From: Paratinospora sagittata
Taxonomy: Eukaryota; Streptophyta; Magnoliopsida; Ranunculales; Menispermaceae
Reading direction: 5' to 3'
Assembly: GCA_035771175.1 (NCBI GenBank)
Contig: CM069607.1
Span: forward strand, 17,678,001-17,742,000
DNA length: 64,000 nt
The position numbers were made by a program, and so were the translations under genes. The notes beneath the pieces were generated by a model. It saw only the letters and a list, made by a program, of their open reading frames with translations, was not told the DNA's origin and searched no databases. This document shows positions 23,414 through 34,373 of the stretch, piece after piece. Position 1 is the stretch's first letter, and each line of letters opens with the position of its first letter.

Positions 23414-23932
23414 TGTTAACCTATGCGGATCATCACTTAGCTCGTTCCTAAATATACTGTGATAAAGTATATTTTGACGATAAAAATCAAAGTACTTTTA
23501 GGTGCTAAACGTGCATGTAACAAGATTTCATCAAAGCACCTAAGGAAAGCAAAAAACCAAGGAACGACTTGATCGAAGAACTCAAAGACCACATCCAACG
23601 ATCAAGTTCGTCTCAACCAAAGAACTTCAACGATCACATCATGATTTCAAGATCACTTCACTTGAACGATTCGATCAAGCTTCAAGACTACATCACTTGA
23701 TCGACATTAAAGATATTCAACTCCGTGCAAAGTTCTTATTGAATATCTCATAATGAAGAGTGGGATTTAAAGGTAATGAGAAATGAGAAATACACAAAGT
23801 ATTTAAGGTATATCTTTCTCTAATTGTTATTGCTCAAAATGTTTTTCAAAACCATGCATAAATCATCTACATATGTTTTTCTAATCTGCATGTTTTGATT
23901 TCATGTTTTTACAGTCTTTCAAATGATCTAAT

Positions 23933-26861
23933 TGTGGCGACCCCGCACCCCGGACCACCAACCCCATAGGGAATGGCGTGCGGAATGCCGGGACGGGACG
24001 CCCGACGTAGGCATCTCTGACCACTCCTCAACTCCCGTGAGGTGGTTGAGACCCTACGAGCCTTATCTCCAACAACGACATAATATCAAAAGGTACTAAA
24101 CAAAACTACCCACCGTATTAATCATCCAAGACAAGAGATAGTCCATAAAAATGAACCATAAATAAAATCATAATCCCTACAGTCCATTAAAATTGACATC
24201 CACATAAAGTCCAAAATTGTGGGTACAAATAAAAACTGGCATATGCCCACATGGTCTATCCAACAAGTCCCAACTCACCCATACTACAATGTGGTAAGTA
24301 TTATAATTACATAATCCCAAATATAATACTTCATAATTTAAAACACAATTCAATCAAAATGCCTCTCAACTCACATCGAGGCTTTGGATTCTCTCGCAGG
24401 CAAGGCCCTCAAGATATAACTACTCCTTTGCCCTTATTCGGGACAGAAGGACCTGAAAGAGGAAAATGAGGGTGAGCCAACGGTGCCCAGTGAATAGGAT
24501 TCAAATATGCTATCAATACTCATCAATAAATATCATGTATGCATGTCAATGTGTAGCATGATTAAAAGCTCATAACATATAGATATCAAGCATTTATAAT
24601 AAGTTCGATGCAAGTAAAAGCTTATCAATTTGGATCCACATTCCACATGCATTGGGTTACTAGTGCATGTCTATTTCACCGTACCGTTGACCCCAATCTC
24701 TTCCTTTCCTAAAACCCTCCTATGACAAGGTTAAGTCCCCCTATTAGCCAGATAGATGGGCCCAACCAAAGTCATAAGGTTTTCTCAAATCAATGCATCA
24801 TTCAAAACATTAGAACACATTCATGCTTTCAACATACAATATATAAGTGATATGATGACATAAAAGATATAATCATAAATGAAGTCTACTCACAACCAAG
24901 CCTCGCGAGAGTATTTAACCACACACGACCACCAAACCGAATCAACCCAATCAAGATCCTGAAACATACATCAATATCCTACCATACATCAATTTCTATG
25001 TTCAATCACATAGACATTACACATCAACCCTAAATCAGCCCACATATAAACAATAGGCCTAAATCCCATCTAATCCCATCATTCAACTCAAATCACATGA
25101 CTTAGGCCTCTAATGCATAGTTCTCATACATAAACCGTTCTATTAATCAAAAATACTGATTCTCAATTCCTTAGGCATAAACATGCCCAAATTGGGTCAC
25201 TTGATCACAAGTAGGCCTAACCCATGATATGGTCACAACCACCAAATCAGTAGCATAATCAACTCTAATCATGCTTAATTAAACATAAGTTGCATCAATT
25301 CAATGATTTTAGGCCAAAAGCATCAAAATCCCTAAAATATGAAATTTTCCATACTTAGGCCATATTGCCGATTTACACTAGGTCACCATGTTCAGCCATG
25401 TATATCACTAATTTTGCATCATGGTTTCATCAACAATGACAACTAGGTCAACATAGTTGATATGCAAGCTATTTGGAAAGGTCTAAGTTCATATTCTCAA
25501 TTTAGGTCTAATACAAGCAACCCTACCAATTCTTCATTTAGTATTCTGTTCAGATGTATCAATCTACCAACAGAAATATGTAATCACAAAATATACCGCC
25601 CAGATTGAAGTATGTGAAGAAACAAACCTTCTGTCCAAATATCAGCCCAATCCAACGGTGGACCAAAAAGATAAGTATCTTCGATGAACAAGTCTCTAAT
25701 CAGATAATTTCTCCTTTCCTGCTGCAAATACTCAAACTCAGATGACTATATCACACAAACTACTAAACGAATAAACATCTTCACCGTTCAAAATACATAA
25801 GTATCAGCTATAAACTACATACCCATATTTTATATCCATCCAACGGTAGATTGAGGAGATCTATAAGTTTTAGCGAAACGGCACGAGAAATCCAGACTTT
25901 CTGACCAGCTTTGTTTCAGAGGTTAGATCTCTCAGACAAAACCTATAATCAAGATCTCTACCATTCAGAATGCAGATATATCAGTTTTACACTACGTACC
26001 CAAAGTTTATATCCATCCAACGGTAGATTAAAGAGATCTAGAAGTTTGAGCGAAACGGCGCGAGAAATCTAGACTTTCCGACCAGCTTTGTTTGAGAGGT
26101 TAGATCTCTTAGACGAAACCTCTGATCAAGATCTCCGCCGACCAGAATGAATAACCATAAGCTATGAACTTGCTGACAAATTTTGAGCTCAATCTGACCT
26201 TTTATCCCAAAGATCCAGCTCTTTGATGAAAATGTCGCAGAGATCTTCCTCCTGCAACTCCCTCCTTCTTTCTCTTCTTCTTTCCTTTCTCTTCTTTTCT
26301 TTCTCTTCTTTTTTCCTTTCTCTCCACTCACCTCTTTCTAGCACTTCCTTGATTCCCTCCTCCACTCACCTCACTTTCTAGCACATTCTTGGATTCTCTC
26401 CTCCACTCACCTCACTTTCTAGCACATTCTTGGATTAGAGAAGTGGGCATGAGACACTTGTCCACTTTCATGCACCAACCTTCACATGTGTTGGTCTCAT
26501 ACTACCCATACCAACCACATGTACTTTAACCAATCTCATGTTTCCATGTATTTTAAATGTTCAATCCATTTAATACACCAAATTTTCATCCTCATTTATC
26601 CTTTTATTCAATCAATCCTAACCCATATCAATTCATGGTTTAATGGGCCCATGCATAAATAATAACATATGCATTATACTTTAATTTAACATGACTCATA
26701 TACAATTTATGATACACATATTTATATACATTATCAAGCATCAACTATACAAACATTAAACAACCATCAAACAAACACCAAACATATCAAGGCAACACAT
26801 AGAGTTTGGGCAAAATGCAATTGGGTTATGGGCTAGATGAAATAATTTTCGGGGCGTCACA
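23933..26861 (-). mobile_element. Solo LTR, chromovirus type (2929 bp)
   Basis: Plus-strand reading runs from TGTGGCGACCCCGC to GGGGCGTCACA, flanked by perfect ctaat (23928-23932 and 26862-26866). Its inner part shares ccatccaacggtagat and related phrases with the solo LTR at 44215. A partial relative starts at 63810. Noncoding; small open frames inside are not genes. Confidence 0.9.
25755..26110. repeat. 177 bp tandem duplication inside solo LTR
   Basis: The block with atccatccaacggtagatt (25834 and again 26011), gcgaaacgg and gttagatctct is present twice at an offset of 177 bp, with moderate divergence. A second, shorter duplication of a cactcacctcactttctagc block lies near 26360-26430. 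Confidence 0.8.
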
Positions 26862-26954
26862 CTAATACTATATATTTAATTTGAAATCTACCGAGTTTTT
26901 ATTTGTATTTATCATATATTTTATCGTGAGTCAAAACTATTTTTAAAGAATTTT

Positions 26955-27695
26955 TCAGGACGCTAATGACTTAGCAGCGCTCTCCTGAACTTTATAAGTC
27001 AGGAAGCTGATAGTTAATTAGGACACTGATAACGTTCAAGGTTGAATAGAACTGATTTATCAGGACACTTACTTGTATAGTAGCGGTCCCCTTTATCATT
27101 CAACCTCTGAAGTTGTCAGGAAGCTGACTCAACATCAACTCACTTAAATATGTCTTAAGTTCTTCAAAGAATGTATCTTTAAGGACGCTGGTAGTTATAA
27201 GTTGAACAATCTATCAGGATGTTATCTGGATAGAAGCGCCCTCACCTTTAGGAATCAACTTAATAACTTTCAGGACGCTGATTGTCCTTCAACGTGCTTG
27301 TGTCTTTCTTTAAAATGTTTTTAATCAGTAAGACGCTTACATTATTGTAATGCCCTCATGATATGTTTTATGTTTTTAACTGGTAGGACGCTTACGTAAT
27401 GTAGCGCCCTCATATTTTGTTTTATATTTTAAACTGGCAGGACGCTTACTCGGATAGTAGTGCCCTCATGTACTTAATTGTTTTAAAACATAGCAGGACG
27501 CTAACTGTGCATTAGCGCCCTCAAGGTTAAGCCATTTAAGTGTCAAAGTAAGTCAGGATGCTTACGAGTAAGTAGCACATTTTCTTAAGTGTTTTGCAGG
27601 ACGCTTATACGTAATGAGCGCCCTCAAGGAACAAAATGACAAAGTTGACATTATGCGTCAGGACGCTGATTATGGAATCAGGACGCTAATTCAAC
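26955..27695 (+). repeat. Array of aggacgct palindromes, LTR copy B
   Basis: The fullest example of the array: at least a dozen aggacgct(t/g)a starts, many closed by agcgccctca. Partners covary, for example gctaa with ttagc, and gcttac with gtagc. Unit spacing varies from about 40 to 80 bp. Confidence 0.75.
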
Positions 27696-28707
27696 AATCG
27701 TCACTGTTTAAAATAGTACACTACATAAGTTTACTTTTTCAGAACAGACCTTTGCACAGAGACATTTTCAGACCTATCAGAGATCGTCTTTGATACATGA
27801 AATAAGTTTTTCTAAAACTTTTCTTTTTCATGAAATCTGAAAAGAACCAGAATGTTAGTGAAAATTGCAGTTGTCATTTTCATATAACATTCTAGTAGTT
27901 GTGTGTAAACGTTCATATTATTTGAACTTCAAATGTCTAACGGTTATGTCCCACTAAATTTATAAATACAAGCACTTAGGATCAAACATCTTGCCAATCA
28001 CTTTGTGTTGTGCCAATACTTTTTGAAAGATAGTTTGTGTCAAAATGAATTTTATTTTCTAATCTTTTAAAGTATTTTTTACTGATACCTTTACGATTAC
28101 AATAAATTTTCATATTGAGCTTCAATTATACTTTATCTTTGAAAATCTATCTTTATTGGTATCTACTCAAATTCTTAGCACTGATTCATGTTTGGTATCA
28201 TTCTTGCTGGAGATAGAATTTGAGAAATAGTTCAAGATATACAGTTGTACTTGATTTCATATCTTAAGTATTGTATTGGATTATATCAGTAGTTGGTGAA
28301 CTACTGATCAGAGAACCGGAAGTTTTCATACCTATATTTTATATCTATTTTGAAAACTATATATATTTATGTATACACTAGTCCTTCGATTTTCAACTTT
28401 AATGTTTTTATGGTATTATATTATTTTTGAAGAAGCACTGATCTTCATAACACATCATTCATGCTTTTTGAAACTGCACTTGAGCAATACCGAACATTGG
28501 AAGATAAAAGACTGTAAGTGCATCTTCTTTTAGCATTACCTGTGCTTCATTTCTATATCATGTAATGCTATGTAATGTGCTTAATTGTAAATTATTCTAC
28601 TTAGTTAGAACCAACATTTTAGTATTGTAATGCTGGTGTGTTTCTGGACTAAAACAACCAGGACAAGTGAAGGTAATTCACTTAATGATTTCGGGGTTGA
28701 AATCATG

Positions 28708-28972
28708 AAAGGTTTTCTTTGAGCCTGCAAAAGAGATTCGGTTCATCCTCATCCCGTAAAAGGATAGGTGTGTCCTTAACCTGAAAAAGGATAGGTTATC
28801 TCTTAACCTGTAAAAGAGAAACGATTGTTCCTTATCCCGTAAAAGGAACATGGGTTTCTCCTCATCCCGGAAAAAAGAAATTTGGTTCATCCTTAGCCTG
28901 TGAAAGGATAAGCTTGCCTTTAACCTATAAAAGGGCAATTGTAACTGTTTGGTTCTCATCCGTAAGAGAATC
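28708..28972 (+). repeat. Hairpin array, LTR copy B
   Basis: Seven or eight short hairpins follow each other. A clear case is gttcctt/aaggaac around atcccgtaa (28827-28849); others pair ctctt with aagag, atcctt with aaggat, and gcctt with aagggc around loops such as aacctgta and agcctgtg. Stems change, loops hardly do. The last, gttctc/gagaat around atccgtaa, ends at 28972, just before the conserved gtagtggatgtagg. Confidence 0.75.
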
Positions 28973-29090
28973 AGTTAGTGGATTGAGAAAATCCTAATCG
29001 GGAGATTAGGTAGTGGATGTAGGCTTGGCCGAACCACTATAAATCTGTGTATCACACGTTTGCAATTTAGTCTGTGTTCTATTTTGCATC

Positions 29091-29481
29091 CAATTCTAAT
29101 ACCTTATGATTTCGTTTCCAAATCTACCCTTGACCATGTTGCACTAGGAACCCCGATTCACTCTAGTTTCTCACTTCCTACAATAAATGAAACTATTCTT
29201 AGTTCATTATATCCATCATTCACAATCAACACAACTACATGCAATATTTCCATATTACCGGTCTACGTTCACTTTTCACTTATCTAGAACCTTCATTCTT
29301 CCTTTAAGGTTCTCATGGTGATTCACAAATGTTTAAGTGTTTTCCATATACTAAATTCACCCTTAACAGTTTTTAGACCATCATAATCCTTCTTAATCAT
29401 GAAAATTTTACATAACCCCTTTATCTAAGAATCATTCCTTATTAAGCCTTGTCAATGATTCCCATACCCACTTGTAGAGAC
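29091..29481 (-). mobile_element. Tekay-1 LTR, segment 2
   Basis: Resembles the Tekay-2 LTR near 49740-49950 (cacttcct, ttagttcat, then tgattc-catacccatttgtagagac in that copy). It stops at the Copia insertion, whose target duplication gagac is 29477-29481. The left edge at 29090 is a deletion joint with LTR copy B. Confidence 0.65.
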
Positions 29482-29817
29482 TGTTAGAGATACTACTATC
29501 TCAGTTGACAATGAAGAAGAAGTTGATGAAGTATGATGAAGGATTACTTTGTAATTTCAATGTTGTTAACTATCAGCAAATAGTTAGAGGTTGTTAAAAC
29601 TGTTAGGCAATAGTCTCTGTTTCTAGAGACTTTTTTATGTATCTATAAATAGATCATCTTCTCTATAATGTTAGTTCATTCAATTCAATTGATATTTTCT
29701 CAGAGAAAGAAATAGATTTTCTGATCTTCTCTTAGCTTTTTATCTTTTTCTCTACTTTCTCTTTTGTTCTTCCTTTCTTCGTTTTTCATTTGTATGTTCT
29801 TGTTTCAATCTCTAATA
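29482..29817 (+). repeat. Copia 5' LTR (336 bp)
   Basis: Starts TGTTAGAGAT and ends ATCTCTAATA, so its end is TA rather than the usual CA; the 3' LTR has the same end. TATAAATAG near 29643 is a likely TATA box. The last base forms part of the first ATG of gag. Confidence 0.9.
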
Positions 29818-30700
29818 TGGTATCAGAGCAGGTTCAATCAGCAAATTCAACATCAGATTTGAGTGTTGTTAATGGAAGATCAAGATTCACAAGTCAGATT
29901 AAGTTAGAGCTCAATCACAGTAATTACTTACTGTGGAGGCAGCAGGTGCATGTTGCAATCAGAGGAAACAAATTATTCTCGTTTATAGATGAATCAATTC
30001 CATCTCCTAGTCGTCTGAATTCAAATAGCACAGTGAGTGAGGAGTATTTGGATTGGGAACAACAGGATCAAATCTTGCTATGCTGGATCCTTTCATCTAT
30101 AAGTCAAGAGTTGTTCCCAGAGTTAGTTGGTTGTTCCACAACAAGTGAGGCATGAAAGAACATTGAGCGCATGTTCTCTTCTCAATCTAAAGCCAACTTG
30201 ATGCACTTAGAGCTGCAACTGTAGATCTTGAACAAAGGTGGATCTACAATGACTGAGTATCTTATGAAGAAGAAAACTATAATCGTTTTTTTGGCATTTA
30301 CAGGTTATATAATGTCTGAGGATTATAAAATCACAAGTGTTTTAGAAGGGTTAGGAACAACATATGATAGTTTTGTTATATCTTGCACATCCATGGTGCA
30401 TTCCTATACTATGCCTGAGATTTTTGCGTTCTTATTGGCACATGAAGCAAGACCTGAACAACATTCTCAGGTGGATTCTTTAACTGCTAACATGACTTCT
30501 TTGAATGTCAATGTGGATACTACCAAGAAAGATAATGTCAATACACAGAATGTCTATAACAACAACAATAATGGTGGTCGAGGGAATAATGGAGGCAGGA
30601 GAGGTTGATGAAGAAACAAATACTATAATAACAACAAGCTTCATCCATGCCAAATCTATCATAGAACAGGTCATGGTGCTCTTCGTTGTTTCTATAGATT
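29817..30700 (+). pseudogene. Copia gag
   Basis: ATG at 29817 spans the LTR/primer-site joint. The frame reads LELNHSNYLLWRQQVHVAI, FIDESIPSP, WEQQDQILLCWILSSIS and YDSFVIS, the UBN2-type Copia gag. A stop occurs at 30153-30155, the frame resumes with MTEYLMKKK, and another stop follows at 30606. The zinc knuckle near 30650-30691 reads CQIYHRTGHGALRC, where the second Cys is replaced by Tyr. An Asn/Gly-rich linker precedes it. Confidence 0.85.
29818..29830 (+). promoter_or_regulatory. Copia primer-binding site (initiator tRNA-Met)
   Basis: TGGTATCAGAGCA directly follows the LTR. It is the complement of the 3' end of initiator tRNA-Met, the normal primer of plant Copia elements. The gag ATG (29817-29819) overlaps it. 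Confidence 0.95.
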
Positions 30701-30749
30701 TGATCATTCTTATCAAGCACAGAACTCCAATCAACAAGGCAACAACAAT

Positions 30750-31744
30750 GGTGTGAATCAGAATCAGATGGCTGCCATGATTGTAGGCCCTGAGATAGTA
30801 GCCGATACACTTTGGTATCCTGATAGTGGTGCAACAGATCACCGTACACTTGATCCTAACAATCTCATGCACAAGTCTGACTACAAAGGAAATGAGGATA
30901 TTTATGTAGGCAATGGTACAGGTTTGAGCATATCTTCCCTTGGATCTAATACTATTAAGCATGATAAAAACACTTTTCTACTTAGAAACATTTTACACAT
31001 ACCACAAATAACTAAGAATCTTCTTAGTGTTTCTAAGTTTGTGAGAGACAATAATGTTTTCTTTGAGTTTCATTCTAATTTTTGTTTTGTGAAGGATCAG
31101 TTCTCGAAGAAGGTTCTTTTTCAAAGAACTATTAAAAATGGTTTGTATGTGTTTCATCTTCCCACATGCTCTTCTGATTCAGCTGTTGTGTAAGTCTTCT
31201 CCTCTCAGTCCAGTTTTTCTGTTTCAAAGGCTGCTCATTAGAATTCTGCTATTTCATTCATGTCTGATAAGCCTAATAGTCTTTGTAATTCTTCAAATCA
31301 TAGTCTTCATTCTACTGATTCTATGCATGATTCTGTTACTACTCTTGTTGTTCATAATGTTTCTAATAAAAGCACAAATGATCTGATGCTATGGCATTTT
31401 CGTCTTGGTCATCCTTCTACCAAGATTGTACATAATGTTCTTCATAATTGCAATGTTTTTTTTTCCTAAAACATCCACTTATGTGTGTCATGCTTGTCAA
31501 CTTGGTAAATCACATAAACAATCCTTCAATTCATCTCTTACTTCCTATAAAACACCCTTGGAACTTGTTGTAGCTGATGTTTGGGGACCAACTCCCTTAC
31601 TTTCATCTAATGGTTACAGGTATTATGTAAGTTTCCTTGATGCTTGCACTAGATTCACATGGTAATTTCCTTTCCATAACAAAGCTGAAGTTTACAATGT
31701 TTTTTTTTTACTTTAGGACTCAAGTAGAACCCCATGATACGAAT
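30750..31744 (+). pseudogene. Copia protease and integrase N-terminal half
   Basis: The protease active site LWYPDSGATDH (about 30811) is intact, and NILHIPQITKNLLSVSKF follows. After a stop at 31191 the integrase zinc domain reads LMLWHFRLGHPS, then in another frame CHACQLGKSHKQSF. The first catalytic Asp is in LELVVADVWGPTP and YVSFLDACTRFTW follows before a stop. The frame then meets the inserted LTR at about 31745. Confidence 0.85.
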
Positions 31745-32065
31745 GTTTTGATGATTCCAAATATCTTCAGTTTGTGTATCTAATAATCTTGTCAAGTGTT
31801 TCAGATTTATCAAGAATCAAGATCAAGGAACTGTGCTCGCAAGCCTATTGAGCATCACAAAGCAAAGTTTCGAGTCTATATGTACTTAGAATGTAAAGTC
31901 TATCGATCAACTTACTCTAAGCAAGATTTTATCATTTGCATGTTTTGATCATAACATTTTAATCGTACCTTATGATTTCTAAAGTATTTGATTTGATTAA
32001 GAGAAATAATGATGTTTTGTCAAGCTTTAATCGAGAAATCAAAAATCACTTTTGTAAAAGTCTTT

Positions 32066-32619
32066 CAAGACGCTAATGTTTTAGCAGCGCTCTCCTGGAC
32101 TTGATGAGTCAGGACGCTGATAAAATATTAGGAAGCTCAAGGTTGAATTGAACTAATTAATAAGGACGCTTACTTGTTAGTAGTGACATTTCTTTTATCA
32201 ACCATTGAGAATGTTAGGACGCTGACTTAGTTTCAGCTCGCTAAAAATTCTTTTTGTCTTTAAGTGATTTCCATCTTTTAGGATGCTGATAAGTTATAAG
32301 TTGAATAAATTATCAGGATGCTACTTGTGCAGGAGCGACCTCATTTTTAGAATCAACTTAAATAACTTTCAGGACGCTTACCGTTCGTCAACGCACTTAA
32401 CATTGTTTTAAAACTATTTTTAATAGTTCAGGACGCTTACTCTTGAGTAACGCCCTCGTGTGTCAAATGTTTTAAAACAAAACAGGACGCTTACTGCGAA
32501 GTAGAACCCTCACGATTTAATTTGTTTTATCGTCAAAGCAAGTCAGGACGCTTATTATTTAGTAGCGCCCTCACTTCATTATTCAGTAGGACGATGATAT
32601 TCTATGAGCGCCCTCAAAG
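32066..32619 (+). repeat. Array of aggacgct palindromes, LTR copy C
   Basis: Irregular repeats of aggacgctta/ga paired with agcgccctca. A good example near 32543-32572 has aggacgcttat and agtagcgccct around a short loop. Confidence 0.7.
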
Positions 32620-33301
32620 GAACAAAACGATAGAAATGATATTTTAACTGTTCTGACATGTATCTCCTTTTTTGCCAACTTTTCATAACAACTTTTTGTG
32701 CAAAATCAATTTTCTATATTTGTAAGAGATATTCTCTGATTCACGAGCCACGTCTTCTAAAACTTTCCTTATTCGTGTATCTGGAGAAAATCAGAATATC
32801 ATGAAATGTGCAGTTGCCATTTTCGTAATATATTCTAGCTGTTGTGAGTTAACGTTCATATTTGAAATTTAAATTCAAATGAACCACACCTTCATCTCTA
32901 CAAGTCTATAAATACAAACACTTAACAATTTTTTAAGACCACTGAAAATTCTCTGAGCTAAAACACTTTTTGAAAGTTAGTCAAATTTTCATCTGGTCAA
33001 GAAAACGTTTAAGTCTCTTTGTCTTCAAAGAGTTTACTTTGGGACTTTACGTATTCAAATGATTTTCATACTAAGCTAACATTCTATCTTTTTCTGAAAA
33101 TCTATTTGAAAGTTTGAACTATTTTCACTCAAATCGTTCAACATTATTTTTACTTATATCATTCTTGCTGAAAGAGAAATTTGAGAGATAGTTCATAGGA
33201 TACAGTTGTACTCAATTTCATATCTTGTATACTATATCAAGGTTGTAACAGTAGTTAGATAAACTACTGAGTTGATATTCTTTATTCAATGAGGTTAGGT
33301 C

Positions 33302-33455
33302 TTCTCACACCAGTAAGCTGAGAAACGGTAGTTCTCACACCCATAAGTTGAGAAAGCATAGGTTGGTCTCACGCCTGTAAGCTGAGCAGTGAAAGGTTGG
33401 TCTCACGCAAGTTGAGAAAAGGTGTAACGGTTTGATTCTCACCCGTAAGAGAATC
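33302..33455 (+). repeat. Hairpin array, LTR copy C
   Basis: Hairpins with ttctca/tgagaa stems around caccagtaagc and cacccataagt, one with gtctcacgcctgtaagctgag, and a last with a perfect gattctc/gagaatc stem around acccgtaa (33434-33455). Confidence 0.75.
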
Positions 33456-33643
33456 CCTTAGTGATAAGGTTCAAAATCCTAATTGAGGAGGTTAGGTAGT
33501 GGACGTAGGCAAGTAGCCGAACCACTATAAATCGATTGTGCATATTTGCTTACTTTCTGCACTTTAATTTTTGCCATTGTAATTATTTTTTAAATTGTCT
33601 AAGTGTCCAATTCTCCCCCCTCTTAGACATATCTGGGCCAACA

Positions 33644-34373
33644 AATGCTACAAACTGACAATGGAAAAAAGTTTCTTACTCTAACACCACTACTTGCTAC
33701 TCATGGAATTTTATTTCGCTATAGCTATTCTTACACTCATGAACATAATGGTTTAGTGAAATGTAAACACATACATGTAGTTGAAACTGGTATGAGTTTG
33801 CTAGCTCAAGCATCAATGCCTCTTCAATATTGGGATGAAGTTTTTTAGACAACTATTTTTCTAATAAACAAAATGCCAACCTCTGTTTTTCAAGATAAAT
33901 CTCCATATGAGTGTCTTTATGGTGTTAAACTAGATTATGCGGCATTGAGAGTCTTTGGTTGCTTGGTCTATCCATACCTACGCCCCTTTAATAAACACAA
34001 GCTTGCGTATAGAAGCAGTCCATGCATTTTCTTGGGATACTGTTCTCAATACAAAGGATACAAATGTCTTCAAAGTGATGATAAAATCTTTGTTGTTAGA
34101 CATGTTGTCTTTGATGAGCCGTGTTTTCCATTTGCTAAGTCACAGTCCGCCATCCAGTCTACTACTTCTATTGGATCTAGTTCCACTGGTTCTACTTCTT
34201 TACTTCCTCCTAAGTTACTTCCTGATGGTGAATTTGTTTCTACTGAGAATATACTCTCTTTAGATACTGCTGCAACTTCAGATTATGCTGCAGCATCAGA
34301 ACATGTTGTTGTTATAGACCTTGCTGCTTCTCCCTCTTCTCTTATGGATGCATCAGTTGGTTCTCATGTTTGA
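33644..34373 (+). pseudogene. Copia integrase C-terminal half
   Basis: Resumes with LQTDNGKKF, carrying the second catalytic Asp. The third catalytic residue, normally Glu in NGVVER, is Lys (NGLVKCKH). A stop follows QYWDEVF; the next frame reads INKMPTSVFQDKSPYECLYG, LRVFGCLVYPYLRP and CIFLGYCSQYKGYKC, ending at a stop at 34371. The order is the normal Copia integrase C-terminal region. Confidence 0.85.

Larger units (their letters stand above)
23414..29090 (+). mobile_element. Long LTR copy B of hairpin-array family, interrupted
   Basis: Starts TGTTAACCTATGCGG inside the Athila-like LTR (target caagg, 23409-23413) and has tattttgacgataaaaatc near the start. The solo LTR at 23933-26861 interrupts it. 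It continues to gccgaaccactataaatc (about 29029) and breaks off at 29090 after a catccaattct phrase, without the terminal gggccaaca seen in the other copies. The missing end, the missing rest of the Athila-like LTR and part of Tekay-1 LTR were probably removed by one deletion. Confidence 0.75.
31745..33643 (+). mobile_element. LTR copy C of hairpin-array family (about 1.9 kb)
   Basis: Opens with ttttgatgattccaaa and ends gccgaaccactataaatc ... gggccaaca, like copies A, D and E. The first 25-30 bp seen in copy E seem to be missing, so the left edge and the target duplication are uncertain (aatg flanks both sides). It interrupts Copia integrase between the first and second catalytic Asp. Noncoding. 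Confidence 0.75.

Noticed and set aside
26038..26331. Minus-strand basic 97-codon frame
   Set aside because: Lies across the 177 bp duplication and a pyrimidine tract of a solo LTR; noncoding.
26955..27695. Regular repeats that could suggest a CRISPR-like array
   Set aside because: Spacing is irregular, motifs are palindromic and imperfect, the region lies in an LTR of a plant genome, and no associated genes exist.
28678..28959. Minus-strand 93-codon open frame with repeated FxRLR-like residues
   Set aside because: It is only the translation of the hairpin array in LTR copy B; no start context or homology.
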